From NCBI GenBank assembly GCA_052146815.1, contig JBKQMG010000192.1:27398-91397 (forward strand): a DNA stretch of 64,000 nt. The letters run 5' to 3'. Both the position numbers and the translations under genes were made by a program. Of this stretch, positions 34,637 to 42,848 are shown in pieces (position 1 is the first letter of the stretch; every line of letters begins with the position of its first letter). This DNA comes from DATJZH01 sp052146815. GTDB lineage: Bacteria; Actinomycetota; Actinomycetes; Streptosporangiales; Streptosporangiaceae. The notes beneath the pieces were generated by a model, which saw only the letters and a program-made list of their open reading frames with translations, made no database searches and was not told the DNA's origin.

Positions 34637-35437
34637 TCAGGCGCCGGGCGGGACGAAGACGGCGTTCCGGTCGACGATGCGGTAGATGTCGCCGGCGACC
34701 GGCCGGCGGATCTCCTCGGCGATCTGGCCGAGCAGGCCGGCGGCGCGGGCCAGGAGGGCGAATCCGCGCAGCAGCTCGGGCGGCAGGCCGATGTCGACCA
34801 GCGCCGCGCCGCACACGCCGGCGCCGTTCAGCGGCAGGCGGCGGCCGAGGGCCTGCTCGCTCATCCGGCCGATCGCCTCGAACAAGGTGAGATGCGGTCC
34901 CTTCAGGCCCTCCTCCTCGGCGATGGCCATCAGTACCGGGGTCCGCGGGTCCTGCTGCTTGTGCACCGGGTGCCCGAGCCCGGGGACGTACTTGCCCTGG
35001 CTGCGCTGCGCGGCGATCACGGCCAGGGCGAGCTCGTCCCAGCCGGCCTCGGTGACCGGCAGGTCGCCGCCGCGGGCCGTGATGGCCGCGGCCAGGAACT
35101 GCCCGCAGTCCTCGGTGACGCCGAGGAACCGCGAGCCGCCGCCGAGGAGCCCGGCCGCCAGGGCGCCTTGCAGCGAGTCGGGGGCGCTGAGGTAGGTCAC
35201 CCGGGCCGCGATGGCCGTCGGCGTGAACCCGTGATCGGCGAGCGCGATCAGCACGGCCTCGAAGACCCGCAGCTCGCCCGCCGTGGGACGGCGCATCGCC
35301 ACCAGCCAGTAGGCAAGCTCGGCGAAGCCGACCTTTCCCATCAGGTCGGCCGCGAGATCCTGGCCGAGCAGGCGGATGTGATCGGCGTCCGAGGTGCCCA
35401 GTGAGGTGGGAAAGACCGGCAGCTGCTCCTCAGCCAC
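34637..35437 (-). CDS. Citryl-CoA lyase / citrate-synthase-like protein
   Basis: A 266-residue protein matching the C-terminal part of citrate synthases: LAYWLVAMRRPTAGELRVFE, a long helical region, then GLGHPVHKQQDPR with the substrate-binding histidine, and a late RxxG-like helix. At this length it resembles the stand-alone citryl-CoA lyase type, which splits a (S)-citryl-CoA-like thioester into acetyl-CoA and a keto acid. Start is GTG 35437 with GGAG upstream; it overlaps the CoA-transferase gene by 8 bp, so the two products very likely work in sequence. See the aromatic locus. Confidence 0.75.
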   Translation of the reverse strand: MAEEQLPVFPTSLGTSDADHIRLLGQDLAADLMGKVGFAELAYWLVAMRRPTAGELRVFEAVLIALADHGFTPTAIAARVTYLSAPDSLQGALAAGLLGGGSRFLGVTEDCGQFLAAAITARGGDLPVTEAGWDELALAVIAAQRSQGKYVPGLGHPVHKQQDPRTPVLMAIAEEEGLKGPHLTLFEAIGRMSEQALGRRLPLNGAGVCGAALVDIGLPPELLRGFALLARAAGLLGQIAEEIRRPVAGDIYRIVDRNAVFVPPGA

Positions 35438-36677
35438 GAGAAGCTCCTTCCTCGTCCTGGCTGGTGTCTGCGGCCTGGCCCGCGCCCTCGACCTCCGCGT
35501 CCCCGCCGTCGGCAAGTTCCTCGCCGCCGCCCAGCCAGGCCCGAACCTCAGCGCCGTCGGCGTCCAGCGCGGGCGGGGGCAGGTGGTACCGGGCCGGGGT
35601 CGCGGACAGCCGGACCGGGTTGCGGACGGTCGGGACATCCCCGGTCACGACGACGGGCTCAAGGCCAAGGCGCTCGGCGAGCTCCACCCCGCCGCGCACG
35701 TCGTTGATCGGGCCGCAGGGCACGCCCGCCTTGGTGAGGACCTCAAACCACTCCGCGGCCGATCGCTGTGCGAGGGCGCCCAGCAGCAGCGGCCGCAGAT
35801 CCTCGCGGTTATCGTTGCGCCGGCCGACCGTGGTGAACCGCTCGTCATCGGCGAGTTCCGGCAGGCCGAGGGCGGCGCACAGCTTCCGGAACTGGCCGTC
35901 GTTGCCCGCCACCACGATAAGCTCGCCATCGCCGGTGGCGAGCGGCTCATACGGGAACAGGCTCAGGTGCGAGTTGCCCATCCGGTGCGGGACCACGCCG
36001 CCCGCGACGTAGGCCGAGACCTGATTGACCATCGTCGACAGCGCAGTGGACAGCAGGTTCGTCTCGATCTGCTGGCCCTCGCCGCTGACGTCGCGGTGGT
36101 GCAGCGCCGCGAGGATGCCGATCGCCGACTGCAGCCCGGTCATCACGTCGAAGACAGAGATGCCAGCCCGGTAGGCCGGCCCGTCCGGGCCGCCGGTCAG
36201 GCTCATCAGGCCCGACATGCCCTGGACCAGCAGGTCATAGCCAGGCAGCGCCGCGCCGCCGGCCGAGCCGAACCCGCTGATGGCGCAGTAGATGCTGCGC
36301 GGGTTCCTGGCGAAGACAGCGTCATAGCCGAGCCCGAACCGGTCGAGACCGCCGGGCCGGAAATTGTGGATGAACACGTCGGCGCGGGCGGACAGGGCAC
36401 GGGCGACGGCCAGGTCGGCGGGATCTTTCAGGTCCAGCATGATCGAGCGCTTGTTGCGGTTCACGGCGAGGAAATAGGTTCCGGTGTCGCCGCGGACCGG
36501 CGGCACCCAGTGCCGGGTGTCGTCCCCGGCGGGACTCTCGACCTTGATCACTTCCGCGCCGAGATCACCGAGCAGCATCGTGCAGTACGGTCCCGCGAGG
36601 ACCCGGGAGAAATCCGCCACCACGATCCCCGCCAGCGGTCCCGCGGTCCCCGGGCCAATTTCGTGCCGCACGCTCAC
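35430..36677 (-). CDS. CaiB/BaiF family CoA-transferase (type III)
   Basis: A 415-residue family III CoA-transferase: ADFSRVLAGPYCTMLLGDLG, the DTRHWVPP loop, RNKRSIMLDLK, and GYDLLVQGMSGLMSLTG containing the aspartate that forms the acyl-aspartyl intermediate. It moves CoA between a donor thioester and a free acid. The last 35 residues are Glu/Gly-rich and less conserved. Overlapping the citryl-CoA-lyase-like gene and opposite the ring-cleavage genes, it probably activates an acid derived from ring cleavage. Confidence 0.88.
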   Translation of the reverse strand: MSVRHEIGPGTAGPLAGIVVADFSRVLAGPYCTMLLGDLGAEVIKVESPAGDDTRHWVPPVRGDTGTYFLAVNRNKRSIMLDLKDPADLAVARALSARADVFIHNFRPGGLDRFGLGYDAVFARNPRSIYCAISGFGSAGGAALPGYDLLVQGMSGLMSLTGGPDGPAYRAGISVFDVMTGLQSAIGILAALHHRDVSGEGQQIETNLLSTALSTMVNQVSAYVAGGVVPHRMGNSHLSLFPYEPLATGDGELIVVAGNDGQFRKLCAALGLPELADDERFTTVGRRNDNREDLRPLLLGALAQRSAAEWFEVLTKAGVPCGPINDVRGGVELAERLGLEPVVVTGDVPTVRNPVRLSATPARYHLPPPALDADGAEVRAWLGGGEELADGGDAEVEGAGQAADTSQDEEGASRG

Positions 36678-36815
36678 TCCTGACCACCATCCGGACGACT
36701 GTCCGCACGAGCCAACCGGCCGACGCGCAGACGGTCAAGCTGCGCGAGCGTCACGCCGGGCTCCCGGCGGACGGTCACGCCGGGCCGCCTGTCATGCGCG
36801 ACTTGCGGGCACCGG

Positions 36816-37667
36816 TCACGAGGGGCCTGCGGCCGCCGGCACCGCCGGCGATGATTCGGACAGCCCGTCAGCCACTTCGGCGTACGGGCGCGACTGCCAG
36901 AGTGCCCAGTCAGCCGACACATCCCCGGCGGTGCGCAGCAGCAGCGGCAGGTAGTCGCCGATCAGCTTGTCCACGCTGGTTTCCGCGGCGTGCACGGTCA
37001 CGTTCACCGCCGCCCGCACCGTGCCCCTCCCGTCGCGCACGGGAGCGGCAACCGACCGGATGCCCGGCGCCAGCTCCTCGTCCGCCAGCGCCCAGCCGCG
37101 GGCCCGCACCGCGGTCAGCTCCCGCTCGAACGTGGCCGGTTCGCGGGGCAGGAAACGCGGCAGGCCCGAGCGGCTCGGCTGGGCCACGACCCCCGCGACC
37201 TCGGCCGGCGCCAGAGCCGCCAGCAGCACCTTGCCCTGCGAGGTGTAGGCGGCGGGGAATCTCGTGCCGATCTCGACGCGCAGGGTGATGAGCTTCGGCA
37301 CGGCCACCCGGGCGACGTACACGATGTCCGAGCCGTCGAGCTGGGACATCGACGACGACTCCCCGGTCGCGGCGACGAGCCGCTCAAGGTGAGGACGGCC
37401 GACCTCCCACAGGCCAAGCGAGGCGACGAACGCCATCCCGAGCGACAGGACCCGCGCGGTGAGCGAGAACTGTCCCTCGCACGACCGGACGAAGCCGAGC
37501 TCCTGCAGCGTCAGCAGCAGCCGCCGCGCCGTCGGCCGGGCCAGGCCCGCCTCAGCCGCAACCTCGCTGAGGGTCATCCGCGGACGCTGCTCGCCGAAGC
37601 ACTGCAGCACGTCGAGGCCGCGGGCCAGCGACTCCACGAAGTCAGGCGCAGTGCCCCGACCTGCCAT
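36816..37667 (-). CDS. IclR-family transcriptional regulator
   Basis: A 283-residue IclR protein. N-terminal winged helix: LARGLDVLQCFGEQRPRMTL, SEVAAEAGLARPTARRLLLT. C-terminal effector domain: RVEIGTRFPAAYTSQGKVLL, then VNVTVHAAE. IclR members commonly control aromatic degradation genes, including protocatechuate pathways. It is divergent from the ring-cleavage dioxygenase genes across 168 bp and upstream of the CoA-transferase on its own strand, so it likely regulates both directions. The start at 37667 begins just before the winged helix; longer frames here are shadows. Confidence 0.9.
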   Translation of the reverse strand: MAGRGTAPDFVESLARGLDVLQCFGEQRPRMTLSEVAAEAGLARPTARRLLLTLQELGFVRSCEGQFSLTARVLSLGMAFVASLGLWEVGRPHLERLVAATGESSSMSQLDGSDIVYVARVAVPKLITLRVEIGTRFPAAYTSQGKVLLAALAPAEVAGVVAQPSRSGLPRFLPREPATFERELTAVRARGWALADEELAPGIRSVAAPVRDGRGTVRAAVNVTVHAAETSVDKLIGDYLPLLLRTAGDVSADWALWQSRPYAEVADGLSESSPAVPAAAGPS

Positions 37668-37835
37668 GTCCGCTGTCCTTCCGCGCCTCGCTGCCCGCTC
37701 TTGACAGCCCCGCGCCCGCACGGGCATCGTACTCCTGACGCCGCTACGCGTACACTCGTCCGCGCCCGTGAGCTCACGCTGGACGGCCGCCGCGGTGCTC
37801 GCGCTCACCGCGGAGCAGGCAGGAGGGAGCCGTCC

Positions 37836-38696
37836 ATGGCCAAGCTCGTGGCGATCCTGGCGACGACGCACCATCCCTTCTTCTACAAGACCAGCCAGCT
37901 CCGGCCCGACAGCGCGCCGTCGTTCGCCGCTGAGTGGATCGCCAAGGTCGAGGCCTACCGTGAGACCCTGACGCGGGCCCGGCCCGATGTCCTGGTGATG
38001 ATCGGCTCCGACCACTTCCACCAGTTGTGGCTGGACAATATGCCGCAGTTCCTGGTGGGCAAGGCGCCTTTTTATGACGCGAATTTCTATAACGAGGAGC
38101 GGGAGTTCGGCCTCCCGCGACTGCTGCTGCGAGGCCACGAGGAGCTGTCGGCCTACCTGCTGCGCGAGGGGATCGACCGGAACTTCGATCTGGCGTTCTC
38201 CAACGAGCTGCGGATCGACCACTCGATCACCTGCCCGATCTTCACGGTGCGGCCGCAGAACGACCTGCCGATCGTGCCGGTCTACACCAACATCTTCGCG
38301 CCCCCGCTCCCCCGGCCTGGCCGCTTCGTCGAGCTGGGGATGGCCATCCGCGAGATCATCGACGCGTGGCCCAGTGACCTGCGGGTCGCGGTGATCGGCA
38401 CCGGTCATCTGTCGCTCGAGCTGGGCGGCCCGCGCCAGTTCGGGCCGCACGGACCCGACCCGGAATTCGACGCCCGGGCCGTGGAGTGGATCGCGAACGG
38501 GGACATCGACGGCTGCCTGGCGGGCGTCACGCTGGACAGCCTGCACGCGCCCGGCAACGCCACCCACGGCTTCATGGATTTCATGCTCATGATGGGCATC
38601 GCGGGCCGGGCCAAGGCCGACTACGCCGACCACCTCGATCTGTTCCACACGATGGAGGCGTACTTCACCTGGTACCCGAACGGAGCGCACGCCTGA
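37836..38696 (+). CDS. Class III extradiol ring-cleavage dioxygenase, catalytic (LigB-type) subunit
   Basis: A 286-residue LigB-fold protein. Iron ligands are expected in TTHHPFFYKT (His) and around the conserved GSDHFHQLWLDNMPQF block; IDHSITCPIF and HLSLELGG are further LigB blocks with conserved histidines. It should open a catechol- or gallate-type ring by meta cleavage. AGGAGGG lies before the ATG. It overlaps by a single base the gene for the small subunit, so the two form one enzyme as in LigAB. Confidence 0.88.
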   Translation: MAKLVAILATTHHPFFYKTSQLRPDSAPSFAAEWIAKVEAYRETLTRARPDVLVMIGSDHFHQLWLDNMPQFLVGKAPFYDANFYNEEREFGLPRLLLRGHEELSAYLLREGIDRNFDLAFSNELRIDHSITCPIFTVRPQNDLPIVPVYTNIFAPPLPRPGRFVELGMAIREIIDAWPSDLRVAVIGTGHLSLELGGPRQFGPHGPDPEFDARAVEWIANGDIDGCLAGVTLDSLHAPGNATHGFMDFMLMMGIAGRAKADYADHLDLFHTMEAYFTWYPNGAHA

Positions 38697-39058
38697 TGAG
38701 CCGGTACCTGGTGGACAAGTTCCTTTACACCATCGACCGCGACCCGCAGCTCGTCGAGCGCTACCGCGAGGACCCGCGCGGCACCGTCGAGTGGTGGGAG
38801 CGGGAGCAGGCCGGCCTGATCCTGAACTGCACCGGCGGCGAGGCCACGACCTGGCTGTCGTTCACCGACGCCGAGCGCGCCGCGCTGTCCGCGCACGACC
38901 AGGTGGCGCTGTTCGCGATGGGTGCGCACCCGTTCCTGACCCTGACGCTGTGGATCGCGATGTTCGAGCGTGACTACCCCGAGCCGCTCGGGATGCAGCT
39001 CGGCTACGCCGCCCGGCTCGCGCACGTGACCCTGCCCTACCCCGACATCAGCACCTGA
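38696..39058 (+). CDS. LigA-type small subunit of the extradiol dioxygenase
   Basis: A 120-residue protein of the LigA (aromatic-ring-opening dioxygenase alpha subunit) family: all-helical, with YLVDKFLYTIDRDPQLVERY at the start and LTDAER-like FTDAERAALSAHDQVALFAMGAHPF (shown in part). In LigAB this subunit caps the active site. Start ATG 38696 overlaps the stop of the catalytic-subunit gene (TGATG). Nineteen bases precede the next gene. Confidence 0.85.
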   Translation: MSRYLVDKFLYTIDRDPQLVERYREDPRGTVEWWEREQAGLILNCTGGEATTWLSFTDAERAALSAHDQVALFAMGAHPFLTLTLWIAMFERDYPEPLGMQLGYAARLAHVTLPYPDIST

Positions 39059-39077
39059 CTTACGCCCAGAGGACAGC

Positions 39078-40850
39078 ATGAGCAGCGACGCACCTGCAGT
39101 GGAAACTGACGTCCTCGTGGTCGGCTCGGGACCGGGCGGCGCGGCGGCCGGGCTGTTCCTGGCCACCTACGGGACCCCGGTCGTGGTCATCACCAGGTAC
39201 GGGCACCTGTCCGACACGCCCCGGGCGCACATCACCAACCAGCGGACCATGGAGACGCTGCGCGACATGGGCCTAGAGCAGCGGCTGATGCGCGAGGCCA
39301 CGCCGTGGGAGTGGATGGGCAACACGACCTACTGCACCAGCCTGGCCGGCGAGGAGCTGGGCCGGATTCCGTCCTGGGGCACCGACACGCGCCGCCACCA
39401 CGACTACGAGCTGCAGAGCCCGTGCACCATGCTGGACGCGCCGCAGACCATCACCGAGCCGGTGATGATGCAGGCGGCTCAGGCCCGCGGGGCCAAGGTG
39501 CGGTTCGACACCGAGTACCTGTCGCACGTCCAGGACGAGGCCGGCGTCACCACGCAGGTCCGGGACCGCCTCACCGGGGCGACCTACGCCATCCGCTCGA
39601 AGTACCTGGTCGGCGCCGACGGCGCCCGCAGCAAGGTCGCGGCCGACCTGGATCTCCCGTTCGAGGGGCCGGGGGCAGTCGCCGGCGCGCTGCACATCAT
39701 CTTCGAGGCCGACCTGAGCCGGTTCGTCGACCACCGGCCCTCGGTCCTGTACTGGATGCTGCAGCCGGGCGCCGAGAAGGAAGGCGTCGGGCTCGGCGTG
39801 CTGCGGATGATCAGGCCGTGGACCGAGTGGATGCTCATGTGGGGCTACGAGGTTGCGGCCGGCCCGCCTGAGATCACCGACGAGTTCGCCCGTGAGCTGG
39901 CCGTCAGGCTGATCGGAACCGACGACTTCGAGATGCGGGTCACCTCCCGGCTGCCGTGGACGGTGAACCACCACTTCGCCACGACCATCGCGGACCGGCG
40001 GGTCTTCTGCGTCGGCGACGCGGTGCACCGTCATCCGCCGACCAACGGGCTCGGCTCCAACACCTCAATCCAGGACTCCTACAACCTGGCCTGGAAACTG
40101 CATCATGTCCTGGCGGGCGTCGCCGCGCCGTCCCTGCTGGACTCCTTCAACGCCGAGCGCGCCCCAGTCGCCCGGCAGATCGTCGAGCGGGCCAATCAGA
40201 GCATCGCCGACACCGGCCGGATCGTCGCCGCGCTGGACGTCGACGACACCACGAATGTCGACAAGCTGAACCGGCAGCTGGCCCTGCGCAAGGAACCAGG
40301 GCCGGAGGGCGAGAAGATCCGGGAGAGGCTCCGCGAGGCCATCGCCTACAAGGCGTATGAGTTCGACGCGCACGGCGTCGAGCACAACCACCGCTACGCC
40401 TCGGCCGCCGTCGTCCCGGACGGCACGCCGATGCCGCAGTTCACCCGCGATCCCCAGCTGTATGCGCAGCCGACGACATGGCCGGGGGCCAAGCTGCCGC
40501 ATACGTGGATCACCCGCGCCGGGCACCGCGTTTCGACCCTGGATCTTGCCGGTCACGGAACATTCAGCGTGTGGACGGGGATCGGCGGGCAGGCGTGGTT
40601 TGATGCCGCCGACGCCTTCCAAGCCGAAACGGGCCTGCCCATCGCCATGGTCTCCATCGGACCGGGCCAGCCCTTCGAGGACCCGTACGGCACCTGGGCC
40701 GGGCTGCGCGAGATCTCCGACGGCGGAGTGCTGCTGGTCCGGCCCGACCTGTACATCGCGGCCCGGTCTCTGAGTGCGCCGGAGTCGCCGCAGGCGGCGG
40801 CTCAGTGGCTGCGCAGCGCGCTGCACGCGGTCCTCGGCACGTCGGGCTAA
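39078..40850 (+). CDS. FAD-dependent aromatic hydroxylase (PheA/TfdB/MhpA family)
   Basis: A 590-residue flavoprotein monooxygenase. Dinucleotide motif VLVVGSGPGGAAAGLF near the N-terminus, the YLVGADGARSKV (DG) motif, and FCVGDAVHRHPPTNGLGSNT (GD motif) define class A aromatic hydroxylases; the thioredoxin-like C-terminal domain is present but short. It should hydroxylate a phenolic acid to the diol that the adjacent dioxygenase cleaves, using NAD(P)H and oxygen. It follows the dioxygenase genes closely (19 bp) as the last gene of the plus-strand operon. Confidence 0.9.
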   Translation: MSSDAPAVETDVLVVGSGPGGAAAGLFLATYGTPVVVITRYGHLSDTPRAHITNQRTMETLRDMGLEQRLMREATPWEWMGNTTYCTSLAGEELGRIPSWGTDTRRHHDYELQSPCTMLDAPQTITEPVMMQAAQARGAKVRFDTEYLSHVQDEAGVTTQVRDRLTGATYAIRSKYLVGADGARSKVAADLDLPFEGPGAVAGALHIIFEADLSRFVDHRPSVLYWMLQPGAEKEGVGLGVLRMIRPWTEWMLMWGYEVAAGPPEITDEFARELAVRLIGTDDFEMRVTSRLPWTVNHHFATTIADRRVFCVGDAVHRHPPTNGLGSNTSIQDSYNLAWKLHHVLAGVAAPSLLDSFNAERAPVARQIVERANQSIADTGRIVAALDVDDTTNVDKLNRQLALRKEPGPEGEKIRERLREAIAYKAYEFDAHGVEHNHRYASAAVVPDGTPMPQFTRDPQLYAQPTTWPGAKLPHTWITRAGHRVSTLDLAGHGTFSVWTGIGGQAWFDAADAFQAETGLPIAMVSIGPGQPFEDPYGTWAGLREISDGGVLLVRPDLYIAARSLSAPESPQAAAQWLRSALHAVLGTSG

Positions 40851-40860
40851 GCGAAGCCGT

Positions 40861-41130
40861 TCAGCTGGCCGGCACCCTTCTCCGGGCGGTGCCGTTCCAG
40901 TGCAGGGCCTGGATCCGGGGGCTGGCAAGATCGCCGGCGTAGCCGACTGCCCAGGCGCTGCGGGCCGAGGCGGCGGCCGCCCCGACGAGCACTCCGCTGC
41001 TGCTGGCGGGCACGGCCCGGTCGGAGACGGCCGCAGCCCGCACAGCAGGCGACAGTGCGGGGCCCGACCCCGCCAGCAGCACGGCGACGAAGGCCTTGAT
41101 CGTAAGCGCGGCAAGCCGAGACGCAGACAC
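40861..41130 (-). CDS. Short secreted protein with a single WAVG-type repeat (probable truncated repeat protein)
   Basis: Starts GTG, seven bases after a strong GGGAGGT. The 89-residue product has a signal peptide (TIKAFVAVLLAGSG...AVRA) followed by one copy of the repeat GAAAASARSAWAVGYAGD and ALHWNGTA, then ends. In related actinobacterial secreted proteins this repeat (SARxAWAVG...HWNGTAW) occurs many times over several hundred residues. So this looks like the surviving 5' end of a larger gene, still preceded by good translation signals. It faces the 3' end of the hydroxylase gene. Confidence 0.5.
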   Translation of the reverse strand: MSASRLAALTIKAFVAVLLAGSGPALSPAVRAAAVSDRAVPASSSGVLVGAAAASARSAWAVGYAGDLASPRIQALHWNGTARRRVPAS

Positions 41131-41383
41131 GTCCGGCACCTCCCTCTCCTCGTAGCGCTGGCCGCATCCGGTGGGCAGGTGGGTCACCCGGCGATCTGCG
41201 TTCGGCGCAGAACTGATTGTCACGGTGCGCCTATCGCCGAAGCCAGGGCAGAAGTAGTCAGCCGGTCCGGCCTGCGTCCGTGGCGCCGTGCCGGATGAGG
41301 GAAATGGAAAGGCCATCAGGGCCGGCAGCGGCGGCCGTGCGGAGCACGTGACGGCAGTCCGGTCAGCGTGTCACTATTCGGGC

Positions 41384-42087
41384 ATGCAACAGGAAACACT
41401 CCGGGTTCAGTGCCCGCAGTGCCTGGACATCGCCGAGTCCTCGAATCCGGGCGCGAGCCGCTGGGACTGCCCATGCGGGTATTCCTGGGTATTCCTGGGT
41501 CTTCCGGCGCTGCTCGGAGTGCGGGATCACCAGCTATGTCACGTCCATGCTGCAGCGCTACGAGCCGTGGAACTGCACCTGGTGCTCGGCCCCTAATACC
41601 GGCTACACCCGCAAGAACGACCCGGCTGCGGCGACGATCGGCGATCTGGCCGCCGATATGGCCAGCCACCGGCTCGAGTTCGTCGTCAGGGAGCCGGCCC
41701 GGCCGGTCCGGGACACCGAGCCGATGCTCATCGTAACCACGAACGAGATTCCCGGCTACCGGATCACGGCCGTGCACGGTGACGTGTTCGGGCTGATCGT
41801 GCGGGTGCGCGACTATTTCAGCAACATGGGCGCGCAGTTTCAGACCCTGGCCGGCGGCGAGGTCACTCAGTTCACCAGGCTGCTGATCGACAGTCGTAAC
41901 GAGGCGCGCGCGGCTATGGCGTGAGGCACGGCAAAGGAGCGCCAACGCCGTGGTCGCGATGCGCTTCGACTGCAATGAGATCGGCGCCATCATGTCCGAG
42001 GTCGCGGCCTACGGGACAGCGGTGAGCGTCGAGCCCGTCCCGCCAGCATCCGGGAGCGTCACTGCGACCGGCGGGGAATCTGACTAG
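41384..42087 (+). pseudogene. Zinc-ribbon plus YbjQ (UPF0145)-domain protein, broken by two insertions
   Basis: The N-terminus reads VQCPQCLDIAESS and WDCPCGYSWVF, a zinc ribbon. At 41481-41500 the decamer ATTCCTGGGT is duplicated in tandem; removing one copy restores CGYSWVFRRCSECGITSYV and joins to the frame that continues with MLQRYEPWNCTWC, then the YbjQ domain (MLIVTTNEIPGYRI, YFSNMGAQFQTL). Near 41920 a single extra G in ATGGCG stops the frame; removing it gives REARQRSANAVVAMRFDCNE and the domain's end AAYGTAV. Thus two small insertions disable an otherwise intact gene. Confidence 0.8.
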
Positions 42088-42175
42088 GGCTGCTCGGGAA
42101 CACCACTGCCCGGGAACATGACTGGTACTTCCTGCGTTTAAGCAACGTTGTTTGCAGTAAGAGGAAAGAGAAGTA

Positions 42176-42700
42176 ATGCCGCAGTGCGTGACGTGCGGAC
42201 GCGAGTTGCATCCCGAACGTGCTAAGAAATACAACTACTGCCTGGAACGTGAGTGCCAGGAAAAGAATGCCCGGGGCCTGACGATGGTCGCCATCGGCGT
42301 CAATAAGTCAGCCGAGCAGTACATGATTCTCGACGACAAGACCCGCGAGGAACTGGCCAGCGGTAAATATCACGACCAGCGCCGAGGCTCGTTTGGCACG
42401 CCAGCACAGCCGGTACGCGCCAAGCCCGGCACCAGCGCAGCCGATACCAGCGCAGCGGGTGCCAGTGCGACTGATGCCAGCGCAGCCTGCGCCGCGGCCG
42501 CGCGTCGCCGGGCGCCCGCGCCCAGCCGCTCGCAGGCGCGGACGGCTACCCGGCGTCCGTGGTCCAGGTCGCAGGAGAAGCTGGCGCTTCTCTATAACGA
42601 GCAGCGGATGCGGCCGGACGAGATAGCCCGCAAACTCGGGCTGAGCGCCTACACAGTGAGCCAGATCATTCTTTCTGCCAGGAACCAGGGAAAGCTCTGA
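42176..42700 (+). CDS. Zinc-finger and helix-turn-helix protein
   Basis: A 174-residue protein. N-terminus CVTCGRELHPERAKKYNYCL with a further Cys (Cys4, 7, 22, 27) forms a zinc knuckle; the middle is an Ala/Ser/Thr-rich linker made of 15-bp repeats; the C-terminus LYNEQRMRPDEIARKLGLSA followed by YTVSQIILSARNQGKL is a sigma-70 region-4-like or resolvase-like helix-turn-helix. Probably a DNA-binding regulator. Purine-rich GAGGAAAGAGAAG precedes the ATG. Family not recognised by name. Confidence 0.65.
   Translation: MPQCVTCGRELHPERAKKYNYCLERECQEKNARGLTMVAIGVNKSAEQYMILDDKTREELASGKYHDQRRGSFGTPAQPVRAKPGTSAADTSAAGASATDASAACAAAARRRAPAPSRSQARTATRRPWSRSQEKLALLYNEQRMRPDEIARKLGLSAYTVSQIILSARNQGKL
42431..42490 (+). 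repeat. 15-bp in-frame minisatellite, four diverged units
   Basis: Units at 42431, 42446, 42461 and 42476 of the form (A/G)CCAG(C/T)GCG... encode [TA]SA[AT][DGC] pentapeptides in the linker of the zinc-finger/HTH protein. Third minisatellite with a 15-bp period in the window. Confidence 0.8.
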
Positions 42701-42848
42701 TCTGACTGCCGGACGGTGAATGCCTGAGACCAGGACGGGTACGCAGGGCTGAATCGCTCCCGCGGCCACAGCCGCGGCACGACCGCACGAGGCCGCAGGT
42801 GGCACCGAGCCGTGAGCCGCTGGCTGCGCTGCGGGGCAGATCCGTCGC

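Noticed and set aside
36816..38690. A 624-codon minus-strand open frame fused to the IclR gene
   Set aside because: The N-terminal 340 codons are the antisense of the dioxygenase genes; the IclR domain starts at 37667.
36990..38696. A 568-codon plus-strand open frame ending in the LigB-type dioxygenase
   Set aside because: The first 280 codons are antisense to the IclR gene, with no homology; the ATG at 37836 has a ribosome-binding site.
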